Shown here: positions 36,289 to 53,200 of the stretch, one piece after another
Layout of the letters: each line of letters starts with the position of its first letter
Position numbering within the stretch: the first letter of the stretch is position 1
From: Talinum fruticosum
Lineage: Eukaryota > Streptophyta > Magnoliopsida > Caryophyllales > Talinaceae
Assembly: GCA_021018815.1 (NCBI GenBank)
Contig: JAITYX010000032.1
Coordinates: 248,001-312,000, forward strand
Length of the DNA stretch: 64,000 nt
Reading direction: 5' to 3'
The notes under the pieces: model-generated
What the model was told of the DNA's origin: nothing
Database searches by the model: none
Seen by the model: only the letters and a program-made list of their open reading frames with translations
Position numbers and translations under genes: made by a program

Positions 36289-38010
36289 AGATAGGTAGCA
36301 AAAGGTTGGATAGCAAACTGGAAAATTGTGCAACGGTTTTTTCTTGTGGGCCAAAGCCTTTTTGTGTACATAGCTAGGGCCCTCAGATTGAAATGTGCAC
36401 AAACCGCCATTTTTTGGCTGAGATTTGATCTGTAGGAAGAAATCTGAGCTTAGATTTGCCGGTATTTGACATTGTCAGTTGCTGCTGTACTTAAACACCG
36501 GACATGATTTTGCCAAGATCTCTAGTAATCGCTGTTTTTTGGCTGTAAGATTTCCTGTGTTCGTCCCCTTTAATTTCCAGCAATGTGATATTAGAATTGA
36601 TGAAAATAAATAGTGAGTGTATATATTACATAAAGATAAGATTTGAATTGTTTTTACAGAGATTCGAATTTTTGAAGTTTTTGTTTCAAAGAGTATTTTA
36701 AAAAAATTTATCTTAAATTGGAAACTACATCGACGTTTTCATATTTTATTTTTTATTTACGGAATGCGTACATAAGATTGATACAAACCTCTAGTAGAAG
36801 AACGTTATCTTGATGGAATATGCTCTTAGGTCTGTCAACAAATAAAGAATGTAAACTTGAAAATCTGCACAAGTATTTATTCATTTGTCGTTAATATTTA
36901 TTTCTATTTTCTGATCATGCTGACTTATTTGTACTCATTTTTATTTATTTCTACCAATTTCTACTATAACAGTTTATTTCCATTTCAATCATAACAAATA
37001 TTTAAGATTATTTCTGCTCTTTTTAACTCATGTTGACTCATTTATTATATATAAGTTATTTTTACTAATTTTATCAATCATATCGAACATACCTTTATAT
37101 TACACTTAGACCATATTATAGGAATTATGCATGATATTTCTTGTTTGCAAATAATCAAAATATCTACTGCAAAATTTCCAAGATGGTGACCTTGGCATGC
37201 TTTGATGAATCCTCTTATCGACAAAGACATTACAATGATATAAATATTTTAGAGATGATTTTTATTGTTTTTTTTATAAGACAAACTTTTATTAGAGTGA
37301 AGATGTTGATGTTTAATGCTAATAATATTTATTAATTTAAACTTATAAGTTATATCCTTTTTAATTAGAGTGCTTTTATATCCATATTTTTACCAAATGA
37401 AATTTTCAAATACATGTTTATTAATTGAAATATCCTTTTTATATAAAAGGGTTTCACCATGTATAACTAACCTTCCAACCCTCATATGTAAACCTAGCAA
37501 AAAATCCAGCTTGAATGATGTGAATTTGAATAGAAATTTTAAAATAATTAACTCAAAATTGATTTTAAAAAAAATGACTCGAATTAAAGTAGAATATTTT
37601 TAAGACAATTTTGCTCAACTAAATATAAACCGATCCAAAATTAACTTGAAGCGAAAATAATAACCTCCATTCCAAAATAACCCAATCCAAATCAATGAAG
37701 TGATTTAGCAGGTGTTTTAGTCATATGCTGCCTTGCTCTGCTCTATTCCTGTTGCTGTCATCTCTTCACAGAAAAACAGAACCCAGAATTCCCTACAGAA
37801 AGCTCACAGCACAGCAGAGAGAATATCAGATATCCCCCTCCAGAATCTCCTCTCTCTCTCTCTCTCTCTCATCCAGCTCATCACCATTCACGAACATCCA
37901 AAATCAAAATATCCCCTGCCAAAATCGTTCTTATTTTATTTTTTAATTAATTTCCCAACAGTACCCATCCTTTCTTTTCCCCCTTCGTCACGCCATTTGG
38001 CGCGAAAATT
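36289..38010. other. Spacer between COP1 and the DSP gene
   Basis: COP1 3' UTR, one MITE (36829-37093), AT-rich sequence, then the DSP leader with a (CT)n tract at about 37850-37870. No other gene is supported. Confidence 0.5.
36829..37093. mobile_element. Small MITE, family with TTATTTCTATT interior (copy 2)
   Basis: 265-bp T-rich block with the same TTTATTTCTATT-type interior as copies 1 and 3. The left end is GGTCTGTCAACAA after TTA (36826-36828), and the right end reversed is GGTATGTTCGATA, before TTT. Confidence 0.5.
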
Positions 38011-40824
<2,814 letters not shown>

Positions 40825-42063
40825 CAAATAGCCTTTGTCTGGAATTCCTACTTCTGAGGTTCTAATTTTAACGGTCCTCTCAATTGTTGATAGTTTGGAG
40901 ACTGTAAAATTACAAATATTAAGTGATGACGTTATTGTCATTCAATAATAATGTGGGTGCATCCCATTGATATGTACTTGTGTTTCATGTGATCATCATA
41001 TTCATGCTCTAAGATATTTACAGCTTTTGGAGACAAAATAATTCACTATTTTTCTTTATATTTTTTTAAGATAAAAGGCAGCTTTCATAAACTTGCTAAA
41101 ATATACATACAAACATATGGTAAAAGAGGTTGGGGGAAGGCTTCCACCTAGATTTTTCACCGACATCTAGATTGACCCTAGCGAGAAAATGCGCAGTTAC
41201 TATCCTTCTTGATGTGAGACCACAAACATGAACTAAAAGACTGACAAAATATGAAGTCCTCCAAAATCAAATCAAAGTGTAATTACAATTTGACTACAGA
41301 ATTTATATTATTGGTTAAAAAATTACTTACTCGACTAGAGAATTATATTATTAGTTAAAAAATTACTTTGCTACACATAAATTGAAAGGAAGAAAATATT
41401 ATTTTGTAATACCCTATAAATAAAGATGATGTGAAAATGAGCATGTGTGAGCATATGGCTCAACCGCTCATGAGGCGCCAAACAAGCAAATTTTTTGCCT
41501 CCATCCTCATTGTTGGCACATGGCACTTGTATACACAACCAAGCTATCCTGCTGGGAAAATATGGGCTTATTGAATAACCCGACTTGGAATTTACCCGGA
41601 CTTGACAGGCGTGGCCCAGCCCAAACAGGCCACACTGGCCATCACTACTTCTAGGGTTTCTCTTCCATTTCTGGAAACTTGAACATCGATTTAAACCCCA
41701 TCCCTTCTCCATCATGGGGTGTTGAGCATTGCCCAATTTCCACAATCGAAATCATTAATTAATCTGTCCCAGAATTCCTATTTTCTGTGAATTTTCACTC
41801 GTGAATCCTGCTCTTGGAGGACACCATTTTGGCCACCAAAGTTCCTCGCTTCAACTCTGTAAGTCTTTTATGTTTGTCCATCCTCCCTTGAAAAGAGTTA
41901 GGCTTGTACAATCTTCTCCGTGTTCAAAAACCGGCATTTGAAACTTTCCCGATTCCTGAAACAATTGGAAGATTGTATCTTTATATTCTTATTGCCATTT
42001 ATATTGTCTTTCTTGGGATAATTCTATCGGGTTAAGGTTAAGGGTGAGAGAATCTGTAATTGT
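40825..42063. other. Spacer between DSP and CLMP1, including the CLMP1 leader
   Basis: DSP 3' UTR and CLMP1 promoter. A GT-rich donor-like site (CTCTGTAAGTC near 41860) and a possible acceptor shortly before the ATG suggest a 5'-UTR intron of roughly 190 bp, not provable here. An unrelated 124-codon reading frame on the minus strand has no recognisable features. Confidence 0.4.
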
Positions 42064-44381
42064 ATGGGGAAGTCTGGGGGCAGGAAAAAGAAGGGGGCAG
42101 GAAACAAAGGTGCAGCTGTTGAAACTCATGGTGCAAATGCTAATGGCGGCCTTGATTTGGATTCAGCAGTGTTTCTGAAAAGAGCCCATGAGCTCAAAGA
42201 GGAAGGAAACAGGAGATTTCAGGCCAAGGACTTTGTGGGTGCCCTTGAGCAATATGACAATGCTATTAAGCTCATTCCCAAAACTCACCCTGATAGGGCT
42301 GTGTTTCATAGTAATAGGGCAGCTTGTTTGATGCAGATGAAACCAATTGACTATGACAGTGTCATTTCTGAGTGCACTATGGCCCTTCAGGTTCAGCCTG
42401 GGTTTGTTCGAGCCCTTCTCCGAAGGGCTCGAGCCTATGAGGCTTTAGGCAAGTATGAAATGGCTATGGCAGATGTTCAAGTTTTATTGGGCTCTGATCC
42501 TAACCATGGGGATGCATTAGAGATCGCCCGTAGACTTCGGATGGCTCTCGGGCCCCGCCAGGAAGCCCAGCAGGACCTTCAGAGCCGGCCGTCCCCTGCA
42601 GCTCTTGGAGCTTCTGCAGTTAGAGGAGCTCCCATTGGCGGCCTTGGACCATGTTTGCCTGCTCGGCCTGTGGCTAAGAAGGGTGCAACTTCTGTAGGAG
42701 GAGCCAATCCTCCAACCAATAACAAGAATGAAAAGGTGCAGCCAGATGTAGCCGCAGAAAATGGATCTAATCTCAAAGCACAGTTGCCGAAAGTCGTCTT
42801 GAAACCTGAGACTGGTTCTTCTAAGCCCCATGGGAATTCAGTGAAGGATTATACTAAGGAGCAGTCACTATCATTGTCCACATCTTTATCTGATCGTAAG
42901 CGTTCTTCAGAGCGTACAACTCAGTGGAGGCCACTGAAGCTTGTTTATGATCATGATATAAGACTAGCTCAAATGCCAGTGAATTGCAGCTTCAAAGTGT
43001 TGAGGGAGACAGTTGGCACGCGGTTCCCATCTTCAAAGTCCGTTTTAATTAAATACAAAGACAACGACGGTGATTTGGTAACTATAACTTGTACTGATGA
43101 GCTGAGATTGGCAGAGGCTTGTGTGGATAGCCTCTTGTCAAAAGGCCCAGAAAGTGATACAATGCATTCTGTTGGGATGTTAAGGTTGCATATAGTGGAA
43201 GTGAGCCCTGAACAGGAACCACCAATCATTGAAGAAGAGGAGAAGCCTATGGAGAGTGAGGAGACTAAGGTAGATGAGAGTGGCTCTCATTCATCTCTTG
43301 GTGATTCAGCAGTGGAGTCCATTGAGATTGAAGCAGATAAGAGTGGTGATAGAGTAGTGAAGGAAACTCCAAAAGAGAAAGCTGGTGCCTCGGAGGAAAC
43401 TGACTGCAAGGAGGTCGAGATGGATGATTGGTTATTTGAGTTTGCTCAACTTTTCCGTAACAATATTGGTATCGATCCAGATGCTCATGTTGATCTGCAT
43501 GAACTGGGGATGGAGCTATGTTCTGAGGCTCTTGAAGAGACAGTCACGAGCGAAGAGGCTCAGCTTCTCTTTGACAAGGCTGCCCTAAAATTCCAGGAGG
43601 TGGCTGCATTGGCTTTCTTTAATTGGGGAAATGTTCATATGTGTGCTGCAAGGAAACGAATCCCAGTTGATGACAATGCTTCTGAGGAGGCTAAAGCTGC
43701 ACAGCTTCTGACTGCGTACCACTGGGTTAAGGAAAAGTATTCTTTGGCCCGGCAAAAGTATGAGGAGGCTCTCTCAATCAAGCCGGATTTTTATGAGGGA
43801 TTGCTGGCAATGGGGCAGCAGCAGTTTGAGATGGCAAAGCTTCACTGGTCTTATGCTCTGGCGAAAAAGAGGACCTCTCCTGCTGGGACTCCACGGAGAC
43901 ATTTGAACTCTTCAACAGCGCGGAGGAGAAGATGAAGTCTGCAACTGAAATGTGGGAGAAGCTGGAGGAGCAGAGAGCCAATGAACTGAAAGATCCGGCT
44001 GCAAAGAAGGTGGAGGAGTTGCTAAAGAGAAGGAAGAAGCAAGGAAATGACGGCGAGTCCTCTGTTAGAGCCCCAGGTGAGCCAACTCCAGAGGAGCTGG
44101 CTGAGCAAGCGGCTGTAATGAGATCACAGATACATCTCTTCTGGGGTAATATGCTATTTGAGCGCTCTCAAATTGAATTTAGATTGGGAGTGGATGGTTG
44201 GAAAAAGAACCTGGATGCTGCTGTTGAGCGCTTTAAATTGGCGGGAGCTTCAGAAACCGACATATCCACAGTTACAGGCAACCATTGCTCCAATGTGGAT
44301 GTTGCTGGAGACAAAGAGAAGGCTGTTAATTTAAGTCAAAGTGTGTCTAAGGAAGTGGATACAAAAGGTGAAGCGAAGTGA
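42064..44381 (+). CDS. CLMP1: CLMP1/PHOX2-type TPR and PB1 domain protein, one-base frameshift near codon 602
   Basis: Homologue of CLUMPED CHLOROPLASTS 1 (also PHOX2), needed for chloroplast separation and distribution. It is a single coding exon of about 772 residues if the frame is continuous. In order: a basic N-terminus (MGKSGGRKKKG), three TPR repeats at about 39-155 (ELKEEGNRRFQ; AVFHSNRAACL; RALLRRARAYEALGKY), a linker with SRPSPAALGAS, a PB1 domain at about 288-358 with its acidic loop (KYKDNDGDLVTI), an acidic region to about 450, and a C-terminal helical/TPR-like region (MDDWLFEFAQLFR; SIKPDFYEGLLAMGQQQFE). The frame is lost at five As (43864-43868). Six would continue into KKEDLSCWDSTETFELFNS and join the downstream part (ATEMWEKLEEQRANELKDP), which ends at 44381. 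Both halves match the family closely, so I treat this as one gene with a probable base-call error. Confidence 0.92.
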
Positions 44382-44431
44382 TGTGAACTGATAAATTTTT
44401 AAGAGCTTAGCATTTTTAGGGTCTGCAAGGA

Positions 44432-44536
44432 TTTTTGTCATAAGCTTGAGATCATAACTTGATTTCCTTGTATCCAGCAATAAGTTTTTGTCATAAGCTT
44501 GAGATCATAACTTGCTTGTCCTCCTATCCAGCAATT
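44432..44536. repeat. Tandem 53-bp duplication in the CLMP1 3' region
   Basis: The 30-bp core starting TTTTTGTCATAAGCTTGAG is repeated exactly at 44432 and 44485. The rest of each unit ends in TATCCAGCAA with a few differences. It lies 50-155 bp after the stop codon, so probably in the 3' UTR. Confidence 0.85.
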
Positions 44537-46871
44537 CACTGGAAGGAAGGACCCCTTAGGGCATTCTTACCCCTTGTTTTGATCACAACCACTTGCACGC
44601 AAAATAGTTGAGACTTGTACTCGGAAGGAAGATGGCTTTCAAGATATGTGCACTAGGAACATATGCCATTCAAATGTAGCATTTTTGTCTTCCTCTAAAT
44701 TTAGAACCTTTGATTATGATTTGTTTTCCTCCATCTCTGTGACTTGATTTGACTTAAATATTGAAATTTGAATGCCAATCTTCTTATTTGGATTGTGTCT
44801 CAACATATAGTTTCTTCTTTTGAAGTCATGTTTCTTGGCGATGGACATTGTCTGTATATTGCCTTGCAAATGTCTGCTTGCTTTTTTAAGGTTCGGTAAT
44901 CTCTTGATGCTATTGGAGCAAGGATCCTCTGGTTATTGTTTGTTTTTTAAATTTCTCATACATGCAGGCGATGATCTGTCAAATGTATGTATTAATACAC
45001 CTCTCGCGGGAGAGGGGTCAATAAGCAAGAAAGTCTCATTGTATTGACTGTACGTGAGTTTGACTTGTTAGAGAACAACCTGACTAGGTATTGAGATCAT
45101 TTGAAGTTTGCAGAGTGTTGTCTGAATTCAAAATGGTGTATATTGCTGTTTCGTTCTTTGTGTTATGCTTGTCGTGAAGGTGTGATTTCATCAAGGCTAG
45201 GAGGGGAATATTTGTAGTTCTCTAAATTCCTATTTGAAGTTTTTTTAGTTTGAAGTTTTAGTAAACGTACGAGCTGGCAAATGCTGAAGAGAAATTGGTA
45301 TTACTTTGAATGCAATTATAATTTTGACTGTTTGGTCCTTTTTCATTTGGTTTTGTTGCAAGGCACTGAAAATAACAGTGCTGCTGCGGCCACCGAGGAA
45401 ACCTGTATACTATAGTTGGTTTTCTCCCAAATTGAACCTGTTCGTCTAATCTGTTGCAGCTGTGATACCCTATGCTTTGTGGACTTTCACTGCCTTTAAA
45501 AATAATGGAGGCTCGATAAGTACGTATTTCTGGATTATGGAGGGAGGTAAGTTCATTTACTACACTTGTGTACTTCATTAATTTGACTCTGATCGTTTCA
45601 TAAAGTGAATGGCCTATGTTAGACGGTCTTGGATACGAATGTTTGACTATGCACATTCACCCAAGTGTTGCACTTTGCCCATTTTTCAAAATGTTTCGTG
45701 TTTTGGTCTACATGCTGTCTCAAATGATGTGCCATTTATCCGCATCCATATTAGAGAATCGAATGTCCAACAAGGTGTATCTGAGTTGAAATGAAAATTC
45801 CAAGTAGATAGTTGATGCACGGAATTTCTATCTGTTACTTACAAGGATATTCTTTTACTTGTTTGCATCTTATCCCATCTCTTCTCGCTTGCTCTGTTGA
45901 TTGGTTCTGTGGGCGATGAGTTTTTCAGAACAAATGATACATCCTATTAATAATTGCTCTTGTGTTCCAGCTAATCTATCTAGTGTCATATCATAGATAT
46001 TTAATGCTATCGCACTAATGAAGGATCTGTTTCCTTGATGTCCAGATGTTTCCTTGGAGAGATTAGGAACTTTACATCATTTGGTTGAAACCCATCTTCC
46101 TTTAAATCATGTCAATTAGATACCATCTAAGAGCATTTTGAAAGATTTCTTAATGACTGACAGGATTATGGAGGGATTGGATAACCTAAGATACAGTTGT
46201 TTTCTTTAAAACCTTGTAAGACTAGAATCAGTACCAAAGGATCTTATCTTCATCCGATAGTTTAGTTGTATAGGAGACAGGAAGATATGATGAGGATGTC
46301 TATGATTAGTGAATTGTTTATAATGAATGTTACTGATTCTTTGATTCTCCTACCTACTTTACTAGTAATATTTGGTGTTACTAGTGCTTTATTTAACTTT
46401 TCTTTTCAGTTATTATATTCTGATTATTCTCCGAATTAGATCCCTACTTCAATGCAACTGATTAATGATTACATAATATCTGGACACTATATAATGCTGG
46501 GGTTTTTTTTCCTTTTCTTTTTTTTTTCGGGGGTGTAATGCTAAACCTATGTTTTTTGGTGACAAGTGGTGACCAGTGGAACAGATTGGGTGAGCCCTCG
46601 CTGAGCCAGGCTTGGCATTGGACCCATGTGCAAGTCTATAAGCAGGGGTTGTCTTTTGAACTTGGTCAATCTTTTGCGTGCGTGTGTGTGTGTGTATGAA
46701 TGTTGGGAATTGCAACTGTGAATGGGAAAAAGGGGTCAAGACGTAGGCTTGGACTAGGCTTGTCCTAATTAGGCTGAGTTATGCATGGACCTAGACTAAG
46801 GCGCTGATCCACAAACCTAGCCGTAGCCTAACTCGTGCTGGGCACGAACCAATCAATGGGCCAACACACTC

Positions 46872-46921
46872 GAGTTTGAACCTCGGTTAGGTGTTCTCAA
46901 TCAGAGCCTGCCTGCTGAGTT
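46872..46921 (-). mobile_element. Possible tRNA-derived SINE promoter
   Basis: On the minus strand an A-box-like AACTCAGCAGG (46911-46921) is followed after about 28 bp by a B-box-like GGTTCAAACTC (46872-46882). Element ends are not resolved. Spacing and motifs resemble the SINE in the COP1 intron, but the body differs. Confidence 0.4.
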
Positions 46922-48729
46922 GGATACCAGTAGGTTTTGGTGACATTGTGTTCATTGGAGATCCTGTTGCGTAATTTTCCATATCTTGAACCCTGAACCA
47001 TGTTCAGGGTCTTTAGTAGGAACATTTGGCATGACTTTTGTATGCAATTCAACTGTATTAAATGCTGAATTTCCAGCAGAAAATTGAACTCTTGAAATGC
47101 CAGCTTTTTACCAGTTTTCCCAAGGATGCACCTACTCTAACATGGTAACATTAATACTGGTAAGATACAGCTCAATGTGAAACTGATACATTGCAGCTTG
47201 ACTGCTGTCTTATTCTTCTACCAATGATATTGTAGTCATACTTTTGAATTGTTGAGTCCTGATAGGCTCAGAAACAGAAGCCTTGGAATATAAGGAATTT
47301 CCATATTGTCCGTCTGTAATGCATATGTTGATTCAGTGCAATTGGTTAAATCTTTCAACTTTTTTCAAATGTTCTAAAACTAGTACTTTACAAAAGTATT
47401 TTTGTGGATCTTTCAAATTTGACCTCTCTGGTTGTCAGGAGTAAGATCGTAAAACTAGTTCTCTTGGATCCCAGTTCAACAATAGTCACACTGGATGTCA
47501 CTGAATTTTTTGGTGGTTAAATTCTTGATAGTTCTTCAATCCAGACTATCTTTACGCAAGATTAGAACAAGATCAACCATGAGAATATAATGTCAAGCAT
47601 ATGATTCTTGCTTTTCCTAGTTGGAAAATAATATGAATTCGGTATAGCCACCGAGAGCATCTTTGATTAGTCATTATGGCAAGCTAACTTATGTTGTGGG
47701 TTCTGATAATGATACTTTTATTCATCACAGTCTTCACAATCTATTATCTAAATTCTCGTTTGCACCTTAGTTTATACATTTATCATGAAGTTTCTACTAG
47801 TTAAAGAAAATCTGAGAATCATGCAGTATGGGCGGCGGCTTTTGGTTGGTTTTGTGTCAAAGAATGCATATGGAGATTCCCCATACCTTAGTTGGGATAC
47901 TAATGCATTTTTGTAACCCTTTTCGTAATTTTCATGGGCATTTTTTCCATCCAAACAAATAAAATGAATATGGGAAACAGTATGATTATCTTTATCATAT
48001 TCCCGAAGAATCCTTCAGTTACTTTCAATCAGGTGGTCCTTGAACCATATAATTGGGCTTTAGTTGTTAAAATGACAGAATTATTTTTCTCTTGTCCAGC
48101 AGCATTGTGGAGAACCAAATTGTATAAAGCTTAAAGGATTCTCTTTTGCTTATTGCTGAGGGAAACAGAGAGGATTACAGCACCAGAGAATCACTGTGAG
48201 ATCAGATTACATTATGAATAGTGAGGTATCTTTCATCACTTTCTCTTCCGGCACCCCACCCACCTCTCAACCTTCCCATTGTTAATTGATAAGGTTTATA
48301 GTGATTAGGGATGCTTAAAACCTCATCATCATACGTTCTTGTTGAAGGTTATATAGAAGCTTAAGTCAGAATAAATTGGTGCAAGTAGTGAATCATGTTC
48401 TCGTGCCCCGCACTCCACTAGTAAGGGTAGTTGTGTTTACGACTTATCCCAGTAGGCAAATGGGTGGCACATAGTGACAAGCAAATACAACTCTGGAGAA
48501 CTATAATTTAGCATTTGAAGGACAACTTTGGTCAGTTTTTACAAGCAACACACAATAGAAACTCTTGACCGTGAGAATACCCATGAAACTCCATAAATCA
48601 TACCAACACATCCTTTAAAAACATGTCAACTTATCTCAACCCTAGAAACTCCTGTAGTGAATGACCCAACACTTGACTAGGAAAGGTAGATTAAACACTA
48701 AAAATAATTACGTAAAGTGAAACCCTCAT

Positions 48730-50182
<1,453 letters not shown>

Positions 50183-50250
50183 TCAGTGATGATTAGATGG
50201 TTTCTTTGTGTTTGCAGCTATGGCATATATGGATGGGGGGCTCTGCCCTC

Positions 50251-50258
50251 TATTTATA
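50251..50258 (-). promoter_or_regulatory. TATA box of ACC oxidase
   Basis: The minus strand reads TATAAATA, 117 bp upstream of the ATG at 50134, followed by a pyrimidine-rich leader. Confidence 0.7.
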
Positions 50259-53200
50259 GACCTATATGGGAGAAAAAGAAAAGGGTGTTAACAAAAAGGA
50301 AAAGAAAAAGGAAGAAATAAAAATGCAAAAATATTGGAAGCTACAAAAAGGAAAAGTATTTAAAACCTTCAATGAAACATGGACACGAGTATGAATATGA
50401 GCACACCCCTCGCTGGGGCCTCCCCATATTTCTCTATGGCTTGCTTTCTGTGGTTAGTTTGGGCCATCTCTCTTGCATTGGTGGTGGGACCTATGTTACT
50501 CTGGACTCGATCATCTGATTTATTTTTGTACTATTACATATTTAAGTATAAAATTCGACTATCTTTTTAAAATAAATTTAGGATTTTTAGTCTGATTTCA
50601 AATGTCCATAAGTTAATGTCAAGTATATGGTACAAGTACATATGATTAAAATGAAGTCTTGGTAACCTATGTGACTCTGCTTTCAAGTTAAAACAATAGT
50701 ATTAGTCAGTATAAATCTCATCCAAACTGGTTATGAAGAGATCTATATATAAATAATCTCCGACTCCAAAACAGAGTATCCGATCCCAAATTTAAAAGTA
50801 TATGGAACTTTCATCGTTTTTAATATTTATTTTCATTCTTTTAACCATTGCATGCTCCAATCTTTTTGCTTTTCTCTTGATGTTATAAGCATTTGATCTT
50901 TATTTAAGATCAGCGCATCTTTGATTTTGATTTGCCCTTTAGTAAATTTAAAGTTGGTTTAATGATCATTATTCTTTTTGTATTTTTTTAAATAAAATCC
51001 ATATTTAAGGAAACATGTATTGCAGCTTCATCCAATTATGCCTTGCCTAATTCCTTTATAGAGAAAGAGAAATCTGGGAATTAATAACATAAAAAATAAT
51101 AATAATAATAATAAAATTGCAGCATATACCTCTTGCTTAACTTTAGAAAATGCTATTAAAATACTAATTCTATGTATTATTTTGCCAATTAGACATGCAT
51201 TTAGAGCACTTTAATTAACTTTCGGTTGATTTGTTTTCCTATATTGTATATTCTCGTATTAATTGGTCATTCTTGTGTTGGGGGTTATTGGAGAATTGCT
51301 CACATTTGTAGAACTAGACTAGATATATGACCAGATGTTTTTGGTGCTCTTTGTGCTTTCATTTTCTCTTGTTTTGTGTGCTTTTCTTCTTGCTCATCCT
51401 CTTTGGGAGGGTCGTGTCAAGCACCCAATGTCGAACGTAATTTTCAATTAATTAACTGAAGCGTGTACGTATAGATTTTACAATTTATTTGTCGTGCACA
51501 TGTAGATTCCAGATGTTATTTAGACAATCGAAAATTCTAGTGGGTAATGTTTTGATAGTTGTGGTTTACAATTCGACTTCTTAATAGTTACCCTACCTTT
51601 TTTCCGTCAAGTTTGTATCCATGTTAGATATTCAAGATATTGATATACATGATTACGGAAACCTCCAATTCATTTTACAAGAAAACACGTAATATTATGA
51701 GAAAATAAGCAAGTCATACACCGGAATATGCTTCTATTTGTTACAAACACTTTCGTGACCAAATTTAACACAAGATTAAATCATACATCGAGATACAATT
51801 ATCTTGATTGGTGGTATTAGAATCACATTCAAAAGCATAAGCATATGCAAACTGATTTAGGTGCTCTTACATATATTATGGGTCTATGGTTAAGTTGCAA
51901 AACCATGGGCAAATAACTTAACCAAAAAAATTGCTTCCTATGGGCTTCTGACTTGACATAAAACCAAAAAAAAAAAAAGGAAAAAGTTGAAGGTACATAA
52001 TTTTCCTCTTATGGAAGGTTTGCTATTGTGATACATACATGAATTCTTGTAGTTGTAAATTTCAAATATTTACTGCCATTCTCTGACTAAGATGCTTGAA
52101 TTCTATTCATCTTTAATTTGTGCAGGACTTTTAATTTCAACATTTACTACAGCCTGGTACTTCACCTCACTATTTTCTGCTCACCTTCTGCTACATCTTA
52201 AATAAATGAACAACCTGGTTTTTGTACTCTCAGACTTGGTCAATTTTCCCTTTTTTTAGGTTTTTATTAGTCTTAAGCCTTGTTTTATTTAATTTTAATT
52301 TACACTTTTTACAGCTAGCTGTGTATAGCTCCTTACACCTGTTTACAATTCCTTACAGCTTGTTAATTCCTTGTAATTTTTCATCCTCGATAATATTGGA
52401 GTTCAAGTTCCCCCTTAAAAAATGGGAGCGGGCATAGATTCAAACTCAAATTAATTATTACTTGTAGGTTCAATTATAATATGATATATTAGAGATCGCA
52501 TCTGTTATCCTTAGGGGGCAGGTTATATAATTGATACATCACATGATATTTGGATAGAATGTATGGTTGGCATGGTGATTTTGGCCAATTCTATAGATTT
52601 CCACAGCTATAATATAGGACTAGATGTTAGATTATCATCAACTTCCACATTTACGGGAGCCTAATGTCCAATTTCGTTATTTAGATACCCACTTGTCCCG
52701 TTTTTTACCGTTAACATCTTGTATAGATTCGGTATCATATTAGGTCATTATAGGTTCTATTTTAAGGAAAGAAAATAAAGTTATTTATAATATGTTTTAA
52801 AAACTTGTAAACTTTAAATGGATTGATTATTTCAAGTCATATTATATCAACTCCGTTAGAAGCTGACTTTTTTAATTTTAATTCTATATTTATAATCGTA
52901 GGCTTGTTGTCTATTGATCGAGTTAGGCGGTTGTCCTCATCATTAAAAAAAAGGTGTTTAAAAATTATACGGTTATCCAAGCGTTTAAGTTTTATTATCA
53001 CGACTCTTTCGAGTGGATTTACGCCTCAAAGTCAGTCTTCCACGTTTTTGCAATATCCCTAGTTTCTAACCAATTGGTATATGGATTATATCTTCTTCTA
53101 ACTTTTTTTTGTGAGAGAAAATGTCTTATGGCAAAGTGTAGGTAGGGGCTGGTTATAGTGGATGAGTTGTTCCACGAAGTTTCGTGAAGGCTTGATATCA

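Larger units (their letters stand above)
44382..48729. other. 4.3-kb spacer between CLMP1 and ACC oxidase
   Basis: Convergent 3' regions of the two genes. It contains a 53-bp tandem duplication (44432-44536), a (GT)n tract near 46680-46696 and a SINE-like block near 46870-46935. No coding gene is supported. Confidence 0.5.

Noticed and set aside
41371..41745. 124-codon reading frame upstream of CLMP1 on the minus strand
   Set aside because: No domain or family resemblance and no splice context; it overlaps the CLMP1 promoter.
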